A stretch of 64,000 nucleotides of DNA from Leptoclinus maculatus (Eukaryota > Chordata > Actinopteri > Perciformes > Stichaeidae): contig JAVDOI010000010.1 in the NCBI GenBank assembly GCA_032191485.1, forward strand, positions 8,301,318 through 8,365,317. Direction: 5' to 3'. Positions 33,497 through 44,549 of this stretch are shown piece after piece. The notes under the pieces were generated by a model, which searched no databases, was not told where the DNA came from, and was given only the letters and a program-made list of their open reading frames with translations. Each line of letters starts with the position of its first letter. Positions within the stretch are counted from its first letter, which is position 1. Position numbers and translations under genes: made by a program.

Positions 33497-33536
<40 letters not shown>

Positions 33537-34970
33537 TCACGCAACGAGAGTGGATGGGGCAATGGAGGAAAGCGGATTATCATAATCCTCAGAAATATAG
33601 CAAGTGCTTGTTTGTTGGAATACACATTTTAGTGTGTGTGTATGTGTGTGTGAGCACTTGTATAAGTATATTTGCTTGGGTGCCCATATATGGCTTACCT
33701 CCATTAGTAAATCCGGCGGGCTCTCATGTCCTGCAATGCTGACACAGATCAGTGCTGCAGATCACAGCATCTAGCCTTTCTGCTCATTGTTTTTCGAAAT
33801 CGAAGCAGCAAAGGCCGACATATCCTGACTTAATCCCTAGTATGAACCAAGCTTATAAAAAAAAAATTGGATTCAGAATTTCCCATATGCATCTCAAAAC
33901 TATATTTCATTAGATCTAAATGCCCTTCTCTCTAAAACTCCTTGTCAACAGTACGTAACAAAGGTTTTCTATCTAACTCAAGACTTTAGACACAGCCGTA
34001 AAAACACAGACTGAGTAGAGCTCCTTATGATGAGTAAGCTGACATCTGTCAAATCGGTGGAGTGCCGCTTTAACCTGAATTTTTCACCTAAAAGGGAACT
34101 TTGCTCAGTAGTATTGGTAATATGTTATAAGTCTCCATATACCCTAATTATTCATGTAGACCTTGATTTCATGTGCTGGATTTAGAGCAGTGATTCCCAA
34201 CCTGGGATTGAGATACATCTGAGGGGTTTTAAGATAATTAATAGGGGTAAAAAAGAAAATAATGAATGTGTTGTCAACAAAATTATGTTTATTTCTTGTA
34301 AATATACTTTCACCTTGTCAGCCCTCACCCGTATATACAACGGTCTGAACCCTCCCATGTTTACACTCAGCCCTTAACCTGTGATGAAGGGTAGACGTTT
34401 GGGTAGACAAGATAAAAAAAGGTTGGGATCCACTAATTTACACGGGTAAATAACGCTAGTTACTTTGACCACATACAGCCAGTAGAGGGAGCCAATCCAG
34501 TAGAGGAAACTGCAGCTCCCACGGGATCAATGGAGGGAATCAAAATCTGAAAGGTTATGAGATGATGGGGAAATGTGTCAAAAAGAAATGAATACATTCA
34601 GACACAGTAGCAGAAGATAAAGAGAACAGCATGTGCAGACAGATGTCACCGTAGGGAACAGACCTGAGCCAATAGCAGCTGGTTTTTCAGCTTCTGGAAG
34701 TTGCTGTCAAATGAACCGAGTGACTGGAGCTCTATAATTCAATATTACGAAGCCATCACATCTGGAGTTTAAGAAATGCTTAAACAAACCATTTAAAGGC
34801 TTTGTGCTCAAAATAGACCCAAGGGCTACAAAGAAACAGATCACATGAACGAAAGAGAAGATGAGAACGAGAGGAATTCACAGGAAAATAAGTCCAAAAC
34901 AAATGAAAGCACATTCACAGTTTACCACAGTATGCAAAGCTGAGAGCAAAACACAACACTCAAGTGACAT
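32537..34970. other. Intergenic between convergent pgap6 and rgs11
   Basis: No gene is seen. It holds an (AC)n tract (33495-33532) and, around 34185-34440, a recognisable fish repeat with GATTCCCAACCTGGGATTGA, followed by further AT-rich spacer. Confidence 0.5.
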
Positions 34971-35542
34971 TTTATTGGGATGAAAACATGCTCGAGCAAA
35001 ATGAACAGCGAGACCCGTGACAATGAGAATTTCCAGCATGGAATGAACAAAACCAGCAGACTGTACGATAATCACACACATGCCGAGGCAAAGTTCTGAC
35101 AAAATACATATTTCACATCTCTATTGCTCTATAAACAACCCGTTTTGCCTAAGCTTGCTTATGAGAGACAGACAGAGTAGATTCTATATAAAGGCTGTAG
35201 GGGCAGAAAAGGAAGACTTGGTATTAGAAATCAATATCAAGAACAGGACCGAGGACTGAGATGCAGGACTGAGATGGGATGTAGATGCAGAATGACTATG
35301 CAGCACTTTAAAGCTCTTCTTCCTGCACGTGCTCTGGGAATAAGATGTGATGCTGCTGAGGTACGCATTAACACCTGTAACAGAGATATCCTGGCTCTGG
35401 TACTGCCGCAGCGGTGCTTTCACACAGAAAGTTTGACTTGAAAGAAAAAAGTCCTTGGGGGAGGGGGGGGGGTTATTATGGTGACCAACAGAGACAATGG
35501 AGACTCTGATATTGCATCTCAAGTTGTTTTTTTGGCGCGACA
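34971..35542 (-). other. rgs11: rgs11 3' UTR
   Basis: On the minus strand this follows the TGA at 35545-35543. An AATAAA (plus-strand TTTATT at 34971-34976) is a likely polyadenylation signal. A second frame stays open through this UTR down to 35184 (see findings). Confidence 0.5.
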
Positions 35543-35849
35543 TCAGACATGGGAGCCGGCTGCAGAGTTGGTACCTGCTTGTCCGGCCCCCTTGGCATGC
35601 CCGTCTTCTTCTGTGGCGTGGATGACAGCCTGAGCGGGGGAGGGGCTGGAGTGCCGCTGGCGTCTCATGAAGGGGAACACACTGAGAGGAAGAAGTGTCA
35701 TGTTGGAGAATTAAATCTATGAATGTAAACGTGAAGTAAAAGTGGTAGTTAATGTGTAATTGTACCTTTTCTTTGTCTCCTGGGGGACAATAGCTCTGGC
35801 CAGCATGTTCTTATAGAGGTCAGACTTGAGATATCTTGGGTAAGAGTCC

Positions 35850-35918
<69 letters not shown>

Positions 35919-38900
35919 TCAGCATTACCACCTAAATACGTTCTAATAGCTGTCAGCTAAACTTTAAAGTTGCCATTGTGATGTGTCTTCTTTCATTTAT
36001 GGATGAAAAATTAAGAAATTCAATATCTAAACAAAGTCGGCAGAAAATTTATATTTTGACCAAATAAAATGTGCTCGCTTTGCATTCTGTCTGTATGGAT
36101 GACATTCTTTTTGTTTATCTCTTTTTTGGGAATTGAACTCCGACGAGAGGAAAGGGCCACAAAATCCGGAAACCCAACCCAAGTGATCACTATTACGCTG
36201 ATGATACACGGTTATGCCGATCCTTGTCCCCTGCAGATCTAAAACATTTATTTAATCGCTGTTAAATCATACCCTTCCAGGCAGCCATTCATTTATTTTT
36301 CATTTTTCTGAATGGTATAAAAATCAATTAGCAGATTTATGAAACTTGTTAAAAGATATTCTATAGAAATGTATTGAAACCATTGGATGCCTGGAACATA
36401 CAATAAGGTGCAGTCAGATTCTTCTGACTTCTGAAATTGCAATTTATAATTTACGGCAAAAGGGCTAAAACATGCATATCCGCTGGTACGGTCCATTCAG
36501 ACTGAGACTGTGTTACGTGTCCTGTTATTCTAGATCCACACCTGAAGGTCTCAAGTATCAAACTACAATGTGTCAGAGGTCAAACCTTCTTCACGAGGAA
36601 GTAGATGTGCATTTGTGCGTCGTCCATGACAAAACGGTGTGGATGTCTGATCCCCTCTAGAGTTTTAGCCATCGTCTTACTGTCGATGTTGACCCAACGA
36701 GCAGCTCCAGGAGCCAGGAAGTTTCTGAGCCGCACACAAAACCAGTTGCAGTCACCTGACAGTGAATATAAGTGGTGCATGTTTGTGTGCTTTGTACGCT
36801 TACTTGTAGATCTCTTCCACTTTCTCTTTGATCCTGGAGCTTTCTCCGTGCCTAATATCCTCACAGGCCTGCCAGAAACACAGGTTCTCCGCTAGCAGAG
36901 AGACAGACAATGAGATGTTGGGTATGTATGGAGGTGAACAGAAAATGTGACAAACAATGAGAGACTTTTTATATCGTGGTTATTAGCCTCTGGGGAAAAC
37001 CATGGCCCTTGGCAATAAGTCTGCATGAGTGAACAGATCCCTCTCCTGCTTTATGTCTCTACTCGTCCTCCTTATCTATTCTTTCCATTCCCCTAACTAA
37101 CCATGTCATTAAATTAATCTTCTTTTCCACTATCAACCCATCTGTCTTTCACTGCTGGGATTGGAAAATGTCATTCGGGGAAATAATACAATTCTAAATG
37201 CTAATAAGAGTAATAATCAGTTTAAGATGATTGTCCTGTGATAACAGTTACATGCTTTATTATTGTGATACACTTCTCCATATGTAATTTCGTTTCCACT
37301 GTTCCATTGCCAACTTGTACCACGTGATGGTTGTGATTCAACCTCTAAAACAGAAGCTTGTTCAGCATAGAAATAAGAAGGTGGACGCAAAAAAAATGTG
37401 ATGTTTTGTGTCTGAATTCCTCACACCAAGTTGGCTCGGACTCCATCCCCAAACCTAATCACCAAACGTTTTCACATTTGTATTTTGAATATATTCCAAA
37501 CACTTCAGTCACTCTTCCTCACCGCTAAACTCTTTCTCCAGGTAGAGCATGAACTCCCGCCTCCCCATGATGTCTTTGAGAAGCTCCATGAAGCTGAAGC
37601 TCCAGCGTTCCACTCGTAGACGTGTCGGCGTTGGCACACTGCTCACAAACACACAGCAACAACACAAACACATCAGCTGACACTATGAATTACTGTGGTA
37701 ACTTTGTAGAGATGCTACAAAAGCTGAAACCAGCTGAACTAAATTACTTTGATTCTTTGGACCACTACAGTGGACCGTAGTTTGGGATTTGTTGTAACAT
37801 GTTGTGTATATCTGTGTGTATTTTCTCACATTTCTAAATTCAATGTCCAATGTGCGGTGTCATCAGAGATCCAGGGGTTACTGGGAAGGCAGCCTTGCAT
37901 AATGGGGTCGTGGTTCTGGTACTGCTCGCTGTATTTCACAAAACTGCACATACACACACACAAATGCAGAAGCACATCATACACAAAAAACACACACACA
38001 CACAGTTCTATTGGATCAGTGCTGCCGATCATAAGAGTTAATGGCCACTAATTCCGACTTGCCTCGGGAAGCATCCATTAGTGGCTCTTATAGTGAGAGC
38101 ACTAAGCCTTATGTGCACGTGTGTGTGCGCGTGCATGCTGGAGACGTAGAGCTCGGTCCAGGCAGCCCAGGACTGCAAGTCCATTAGTTCTTGTGTGCAT
38201 GTGCACATGTGTATGTGTGTCCGCACGCGTTTGTTCATCAAATTGACACATACCCTTCTAGGCAGATGGATGACTTGACACGGTTCCTTCCCAGGGCCCT
38301 TCGACAGGTTTCAATCTGTAAACAAAGGCAAAAGGCACACAAAGCGAGCTAAAATATACACTCAATGCACTTAAAGTGAGGGTGTATACAATATATATGA
38401 TGTTTACCTCATTTTTGTAGTAGTCACTGTTCTAGTTCTGTTAAGAGAAACACGGTGTCGTCACTTTGGGTCACACAATGACTGCATTATACATTTATAC
38501 TATACAGTCATATCAATAGTAGAAGGCAGCCTCCCTGTGTTTGTACGTGTTCACCCATAAAAACAATGGCTTTACATTTTAAAGCAGGATATAGTCTGAC
38601 AAATGAGGAATGTACAGTGTGAGATTATATACTGGTCATAACATAGAATATATATAATTATCATCATAGATGGCTATTTGTCTTTGCTGCTGCTGCTAAT
38701 TAGAAATGGTTCTAATCAGCCATCATTTCATCATGTGGGACAATGAAGGGGCCTATCACGTCATGTTTAACCTCTATTTATAATCCTAAAGATATTGTAA
38801 TATACTGTAAGTGTCCATACTATAGTAAAGCTTACTTTCACACTTACTTTGAAACCATCCCAGCAGCAAGACAGAAGGAACACAATAAAACAGGGACAGG

Positions 38901-39428
38901 AAGAGATGCACAACAGACACGTTATCGCAGCAGACTTTTCAGAGGAGAACAGGACATTACGAAATGTGATGATGTCACTGACCAGCGTAACTCGTGCGCT
39001 GAAGTTATTTGGTCTCTCCAGACCCATGTCCAACACATTATGTGCCCCAGGCTGAAAGAAATACACATACATACGCGCGTTAAATAACTAAGTGTAGTGT
39101 GTGTGTGTGTGTGTGTGTGTGTGATGAGAACAAGCGTGAGAGTGGGCACTTATCCTTCCTTGAGCTTTCCACTCCACTGGCTCTGATTTTTACTCTCAAG
39201 CTTCTCTTTCTTTTTCTCCATGTCCTCGTCCCTAATTCATAAGAGCAAGACAAGATGGAGTCCCTCCTCCAAACCCTTGACCTCTGGTTCACCCTCTCCC
39301 CACTTCTTTCCTTTCCCCTTTATCCGTCTCTCTACCTGTCTCCATCAAGAATCATATGGACTGCAGTGGTGTTTAGGCAACATAAAGAAAGTGGAATATG
39401 ATGATTATTCTTTTTCTCTCCCCCTGTT

Positions 39429-39474
<46 letters not shown>

Positions 39475-40249
39475 CCTCTCTCTCTCACTGTTTCCCCTGT
39501 TGTCAGCTGAGGCTTATACCAGATGGGTTGAATATTTCATGTAGAGGCAGAAGGGACTGTGAGTGGGACATCTGACTGTTTTAAATACTGTAAAACACGT
39601 TTCTATAGTTGTGTGAGATGAAATAGCATAGTTTAGTTTAGCAGAGCGCAGTTATAGCATAGTACAGTATAGCATAGTACAGTATAGCAAAGTTCAGTAT
39701 TGTATAGTGCAGTTATAGTATAGTATAGTATAGTCCAGCAGAGTACAGTATTGTATAGTGCAGTTATAATATATAATAGTATAGTATCGCATAGTAATGC
39801 ATCGTACAGTATGAGAATATATAACAGTATAGTTTAGTAGTGTAGTATAGTACAGTGGAGTGTAGAGCAATATAGTATAGTATAGCAAAGCATAGTATTA
39901 GATAATATTGTATGATGAAGAGCAATTTAGTAACACCACTTTGGTATAGTATAGTATAGTATATTGTATCATAGTATAGTTGGTATTGTACAGTATTTTA
40001 TGCCAATCCAACACAGTGGAAAACACTGAACCGTGTAGTATAATATAGTATAGTGTAGTGTAGTGTAGTACATAGTCTAATACAACACAGTAGAGTACAA
40101 TAAGAGTTAACGTACCGGGGGTCTGTTGATGAGCCAGTAGGCCTGCTCCTGACATTCTAGAACAATGCGGTCAGCCTTCCGCCTCTGTTTGGATGCTCTA
40201 AACGTAAATCACACTGTAAGTTTGTGTATGTGTGTGTGTGTGTGAGAGA

Positions 40250-40280
<31 letters not shown>

Positions 40281-41982
40281 AGTGTACCTGAGTTGCTCTC
40301 TGGCTTGCATCACCACAAAGTCCCAGGTATGGTTGATCCTCTTGTGTAACACACTGTACCTCTCCTAAAAAAGGAAGAGGAAGAAGGACAAGGGATGAAT
40401 AAGTAAAGAAAAAATACAGAGAGAAAAGAGGACTAGAATTTACAAAAGTAAGAATGATATAAGCCTGTTACCCCAGACTACTGCGTCATTCATAATGCAC
40501 ACACACACACACACACACACATTCTCCCTCTTACTTACACACATAGACACACACTTTGCTCACCTTTTCATACTCCATCAGTTCTCCTTGTTTTCTTATG
40601 TTCTTTTTAGCCAAATAGATTGCTGATGGCATATAAGAAGGAAAACATTAAATAAATGAATTAATGAAAGCGGTTATGTTTTGCCCAAAGCTCCTGTAAA
40701 AGCTTATCAGAACTCTTTTAGTTGTATTTGAAGCTTTTCTATTCACGTTTTATAGTGTGATGATGAATGGATAATATTTGTTCTCCCCCACAACTAAATA
40801 TATAATAAAGGGACTTTACTGAGGTTGTTTTTTTTGCATTGCCTTACCATAGTCCATCTCTGATGCAGGCCACCGGGTACTCGTCCAGAAATAAGGAGTC
40901 TAAGAAAAACAAGTGACCTTTTTTACATTTCTGATAGAGATTGATGGTGAAGCGGGTGATTAAAACGTGGCAGCAGAGAGTGGCAGATGGATGGGGGATT
41001 AGAAAGTGGGCTAATGGAGTGAGAGAGCGAAAAAGGAAGACAGCCAGTGATCACTTTAGTCAAAGGTGGGAAAGCATTTAAACTGGAAGGAGAGACTGGA
41101 GGGTTTTTACAAGCAGGCAGAATAAACATACTGCATGAGGGAGGACCGACTCACCTGGAAGCGGTAGGGCGACTCGTCGGGCCGTAACACAAGAGATCTC
41201 GGCTCTTTGAGAGGGTAAATGTACCCGTATCTCACCAGCATCCCGCTAAGGTGCAGTGCCTCTGTTAAACACCACAGAAGAATCATCGCACAGTTCCTCA
41301 CAGTTTCACTTTCTTTAGGTGATTAAGAGGGCTGTATTCTTAAAGTTGTTCACCAGCCTTCTATTTAAGCTTACACACCGTTAGGGCTGCTTTAAGGCAG
41401 GTTTATCACTGTATGATGAAAGAGCTGTTTCATTAGTGGTAAAGCTCTCAAATTCAGCAAACTGAAAGTGGAAAATCAATGATAATCAATCAATCAGTTG
41501 GCCACAAGGAATACTTTCAGTTGTCTAAAATACTGGGCCTAATCTATCATTCCTTTTTTTTTTTTTTTTTTTGTCAAACACCTGCACCCTGTCAGCAATC
41601 TCTCTCAAATCAAAGCTTTGTGCCAGTGATGAAATGCATCGTCAATCTTCAGTCGCTCCTCATTTGTTAAAGAGCCCTATACTTCTATGACTGACAGCTA
41701 CCAAAAAAAAGCTGTGTGATGCATTTTAATCAGCTCTTATCACTCTCTCTCTCTCTCCCTTGCTGACTGGCTCTTCTCTTTCCTCCTTCAGTCTGCTCTG
41801 AGGTAAAAGGGACCAGCAGGCTATTTTTTTCCGACCTCTAATTTACTTCACCTATGATAAAGTCTCCTGAGGTGAAAACTACCACAGGGACGCTAATTAA
41901 ACCCAGATCATCAGGTGAGTTAATCAAACTTGGATCCTCTGGGGCTTACCCCGTTCTGTTTACTTGAAACAGCAACCCTCAC

Positions 41983-42055
<73 letters not shown>

Positions 42056-42884
42056 CACCACGTCAGTTTGAGAGAAAACACCATATCCTGGCAACACACT
42101 AGCAACGACACACAACAAGCAAGGGAAACGGACACAGAGAATCTCTCTCACTCTCTCTCTCTCTCTGTCTCTCTGTCTCTCTTTATCACATGAACACAAA
42201 ATGTATCAATACACTTACCCTCCTCACAGACACTGTATTTCTGGATCAACCAGGCAATCATATCACAGCCTGAAGAAAAAGAAAAAGGAAAACAAAGGAG
42301 ACAAGAAAAGAGGACAAACTTCCTCCCTCTACTCTGCAAAGCACACAGTATTCTCCAAAAAATGCACTGCTGCATTATGCATGATTGCTGGGACAAACAC
42401 AAGCTGCAACGTGCATGTCCACATAGAGATGCTAATGCCCACTGACATAAAGGGACACATATACACACACTCACCTGTCATGGCGTGTGGAATGACAGTG
42501 ATAAGGAGCCTCTGGTTTCTCATCTTCATACCCATGTCAGGGTCCTGCATGGCCACAATCACTTTCTCCATCTGTCAAGGCAACACACACACACACACGG
42601 ACATGCACACACATACATATACAGATACACACAACATAGAAAAACATAGAAAAACACACATGCATAGGTCAAATATTCAGATGAAACACATATTGATGTT
42701 CCACCCTTTCATAACTTGCTCTCATCTTCGCACCGGTTACATATTTTCGGATTCACACAGTAGGTCATGATTTATCACATTTTATGAAATAAGTAAAGCA
42801 GACACAATCATTGAATCATACCTTCCGAAAGCATGCCATTTGCTCCCGGTTCCAGCCTCCTTTAGCCAGGGTGCTGATGGTCAT
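35543..42884 (-). CDS. rgs11: Regulator of G-protein signaling 11 (R7 family)
   Basis: The seventeen coding exons, in transcript order, are 42884-42822, 42571-42475, 42269-42219, 41261-41155, 40899-40848, 40622-40564, 40364-40288, 40197-40116, 39051-38983, 38431-38408 (or 38437-38408), 38315-38254, 37943-37830, 37638-37523, 36891-36804, 36724-36586, 35848-35766 and 35681-35543. All phases join to give 473 residues (human RGS11 is about 467). R7 RGS proteins pair with Gbeta5 and speed GTP hydrolysis on Gi/o; RGS11 acts in retinal ON-bipolar signalling. A DEP domain (MEKVIVAMQDPDMGMKMRNQ, then AWLIQK, RYGYIYPLKEP, DESPYRFQ) comes first. A GGL domain follows (IETCRRALGRNRVKSSICLE to GCLPSNPWISDD, about residues 228-280). 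Next is the RGS domain (RVERWSFSFMELL, FSAENLCFWQACED, FLAPGAARWVNIDS, HPHRFVMDDAQMHIYFLVKK, about 295-415). The start is MTISTLAKGG. RGS9 is the nearest alternative, but DEP and RGS residues fit RGS11. Exon 10 carries a possible in-frame TAG. Confidence 0.9.
35853..35917 (-). repeat. (TG)n tract abutting the rgs11 exon 16 acceptor
   Basis: On the transcript strand about 32 TG units are followed by only TAAAG before exon 16 (first base 35848). There is no separate pyrimidine tract. Confidence 0.95.
36120..36265 (+). mobile_element. Relic LINE reverse-transcriptase fragment in rgs11 intron 15
   Basis: The plus strand from about 36185 reads HYYADDTRLCRSLSPADLKH, with the YADD catalytic box of non-LTR reverse transcriptases. 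It stops after about 25 codons. The surrounding bases are too decayed to set borders. It lies antisense to rgs11. Confidence 0.5.
39431..39472 (+). repeat. (CT)n microsatellite in rgs11 intron 8
   Basis: About 21 CT units, flanked by further CT-rich sequence. Confidence 0.9.
39607..40085 (+). repeat. Degenerate TATAG pentamer minisatellite in rgs11 intron 8
   Basis: Long runs and variants of the 5-mer TATAG (GTATA) fill nearly 480 bases, with substitutions giving GCATAG, GTACAG and GCAAAG units. Longer higher-order copies such as CAGTATTGTATAGTGCAGTT appear twice (near 39696 and 39747). Confidence 0.85.
41985..42053 (+). repeat. (AC)n microsatellite in rgs11 intron 3
   Basis: About 34 AC units; (CT)n/(GTCT)n sequence follows at 42139-42183, close to the exon 3 donor. 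Confidence 0.95.
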
Positions 42885-44295
42885 CTTGCGGGCTGCTTGA
42901 GATCACTCGACGGGACGGTAAAGTGCAAGACCGAAGTGCAGCCGGGAGCGCGCCGCAGAGTGCACCACTGTTCTCTTTTTTTCCCCATCGGGCGGTCCGG
43001 TGGCTGGCGCGCGCGCCCCTGTGTAGATTAGACGGGATTACAGTCTGTCAAAGTGATTTCCAATATAATATATAGTCCCTGTAGAGAAGCGAAAATAACT
43101 ATTTGTCCATAAGTGTTTGTTTCTCTGTAACTGATATGTTTAAGCTCAATGAAAAAAATACAACTAAAATATCAACAGATAATCAAAATATGAGATGTAT
43201 ACTGTATACAAAAAGGTAAAATATAAGGTGTACAAATGTACAGTTAAATGGGGTTAAATCATGGTTGTAACACAATGACCATCCAGCAGCACTACTATCA
43301 AATATTTTGCATGTCCCCTCTCTAAATTTCCTTAGTAAAATAGGCTAATTTAAAATATAAATGCTACAGCCTATATGATACATATATACAACTTCTTATT
43401 GTATTTAATATAGTCTAATTGCGATAGTGGGGGGTCTGTTTTAATTTTGAAAAACTTGAGGCTTTGTTTGCTAAAATAGGCTCATTTTTAAATATGTCCA
43501 ACGGTAATGTGGAGCCTAATAAATACATGTAACTATCGTTTTTCCCCCGCGTGTGTGTAATTATGTGCGTTATAACAAACAAAGATTACTTTTTAAATGT
43601 GAAAAACCTTACAGTGTAGGGTGAAATCACTTTTACTCCATGTTTTGCGGGTTTTAATGTGCCCTCGTGTAAGTAACACTCGCTAACAAAGGATGTTGTT
43701 GACATAAAAAAAAAACACAGCACATGCACTGACTCGGCTGAAAACGTCCATTGCCTAAATTTTATCCCACGCAGGCTTCCGTAGTAACAGGAAGTGGCGC
43801 TGTCGACGTTTGGAGACCATTCACTAGTCTCAGCCAACGTCGGCTAACTCCTTAAGTATATTGAGAGCTTTTTGCAGAGGTAAGACATCAACCAATTAAA
43901 TACATGTGTTTTCTTTAAAAAAAGCCTTCAACGATAACGTTAGCTAACTCATGAGAGGTTTGTTGCGCAATTAAAAACAGTCTCTTTAGCTAACCTTGCT
44001 AACCACCAGCTGTAGCAGGCTGGAGGAGAAACGTGAGTGTGAAGCTGGTCCACCTGAAAACCTACACAAACACAGATATATAGAAATATAACGTTACAAT
44101 CAGACTTCGTTATTACTATTGTTGTATCGGTGTTCCTTGTAAAGTAGTTTTTTTTCTTCTATTTCGTGTATAGAGAAGTAAACATAGGCTGAGAATCAGT
44201 GCATTGTTGTGTTAGATTTTGTTTTATTATAGTTTTTCTCTGCAGTACATGAGACACATCTCCAACATTTTCGTACGGGTCCCTGTTAGGTGGTG
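42885..44295 (+). other. Divergent rgs11/ints15 promoter region and ints15 5' UTR
   Basis: rgs11 starts leftwards at 42884. ints15 runs rightwards, with a probable untranslated first exon ending at 43879 (TTGCAGAG before gtaaga) and a coding exon beginning after a CT-rich acceptor near 44245. A GC-rich island with GGCGCGCGCGCCC-like sequence lies at 42940-43015 beside rgs11. The remaining part is AT-rich, with no other gene. Confidence 0.5.
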
Positions 44296-44511
44296 ATGGG
44301 TGACATTCGTCAGTCGTTGCTGCCTCGCGATGTGCTGAGTGCAGCCAAGGAGCTGCTGTACCACCTGGACATCTACATCTGTAACATGGTGCAGTCCGGG
44401 AGGCAGCCTCCTCAGGTCGACTCCAAAACCCAGGAGCTGGTGGAGGAGTTCATTCTGCATGCACCTAAGGACAGAAACACCCCAGCTAGGGTAAGGCCTG
44501 ACCCCTCAAAT

Positions 44512-44549
<38 letters not shown>

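Noticed and set aside
35184..35543. A 119-codon minus-strand frame taken as a separate gene
   Set aside because: It lies in the rgs11 3' UTR with no promoter of its own; it is better considered as the alternative frame of rgs11 exon 17 described in the findings.
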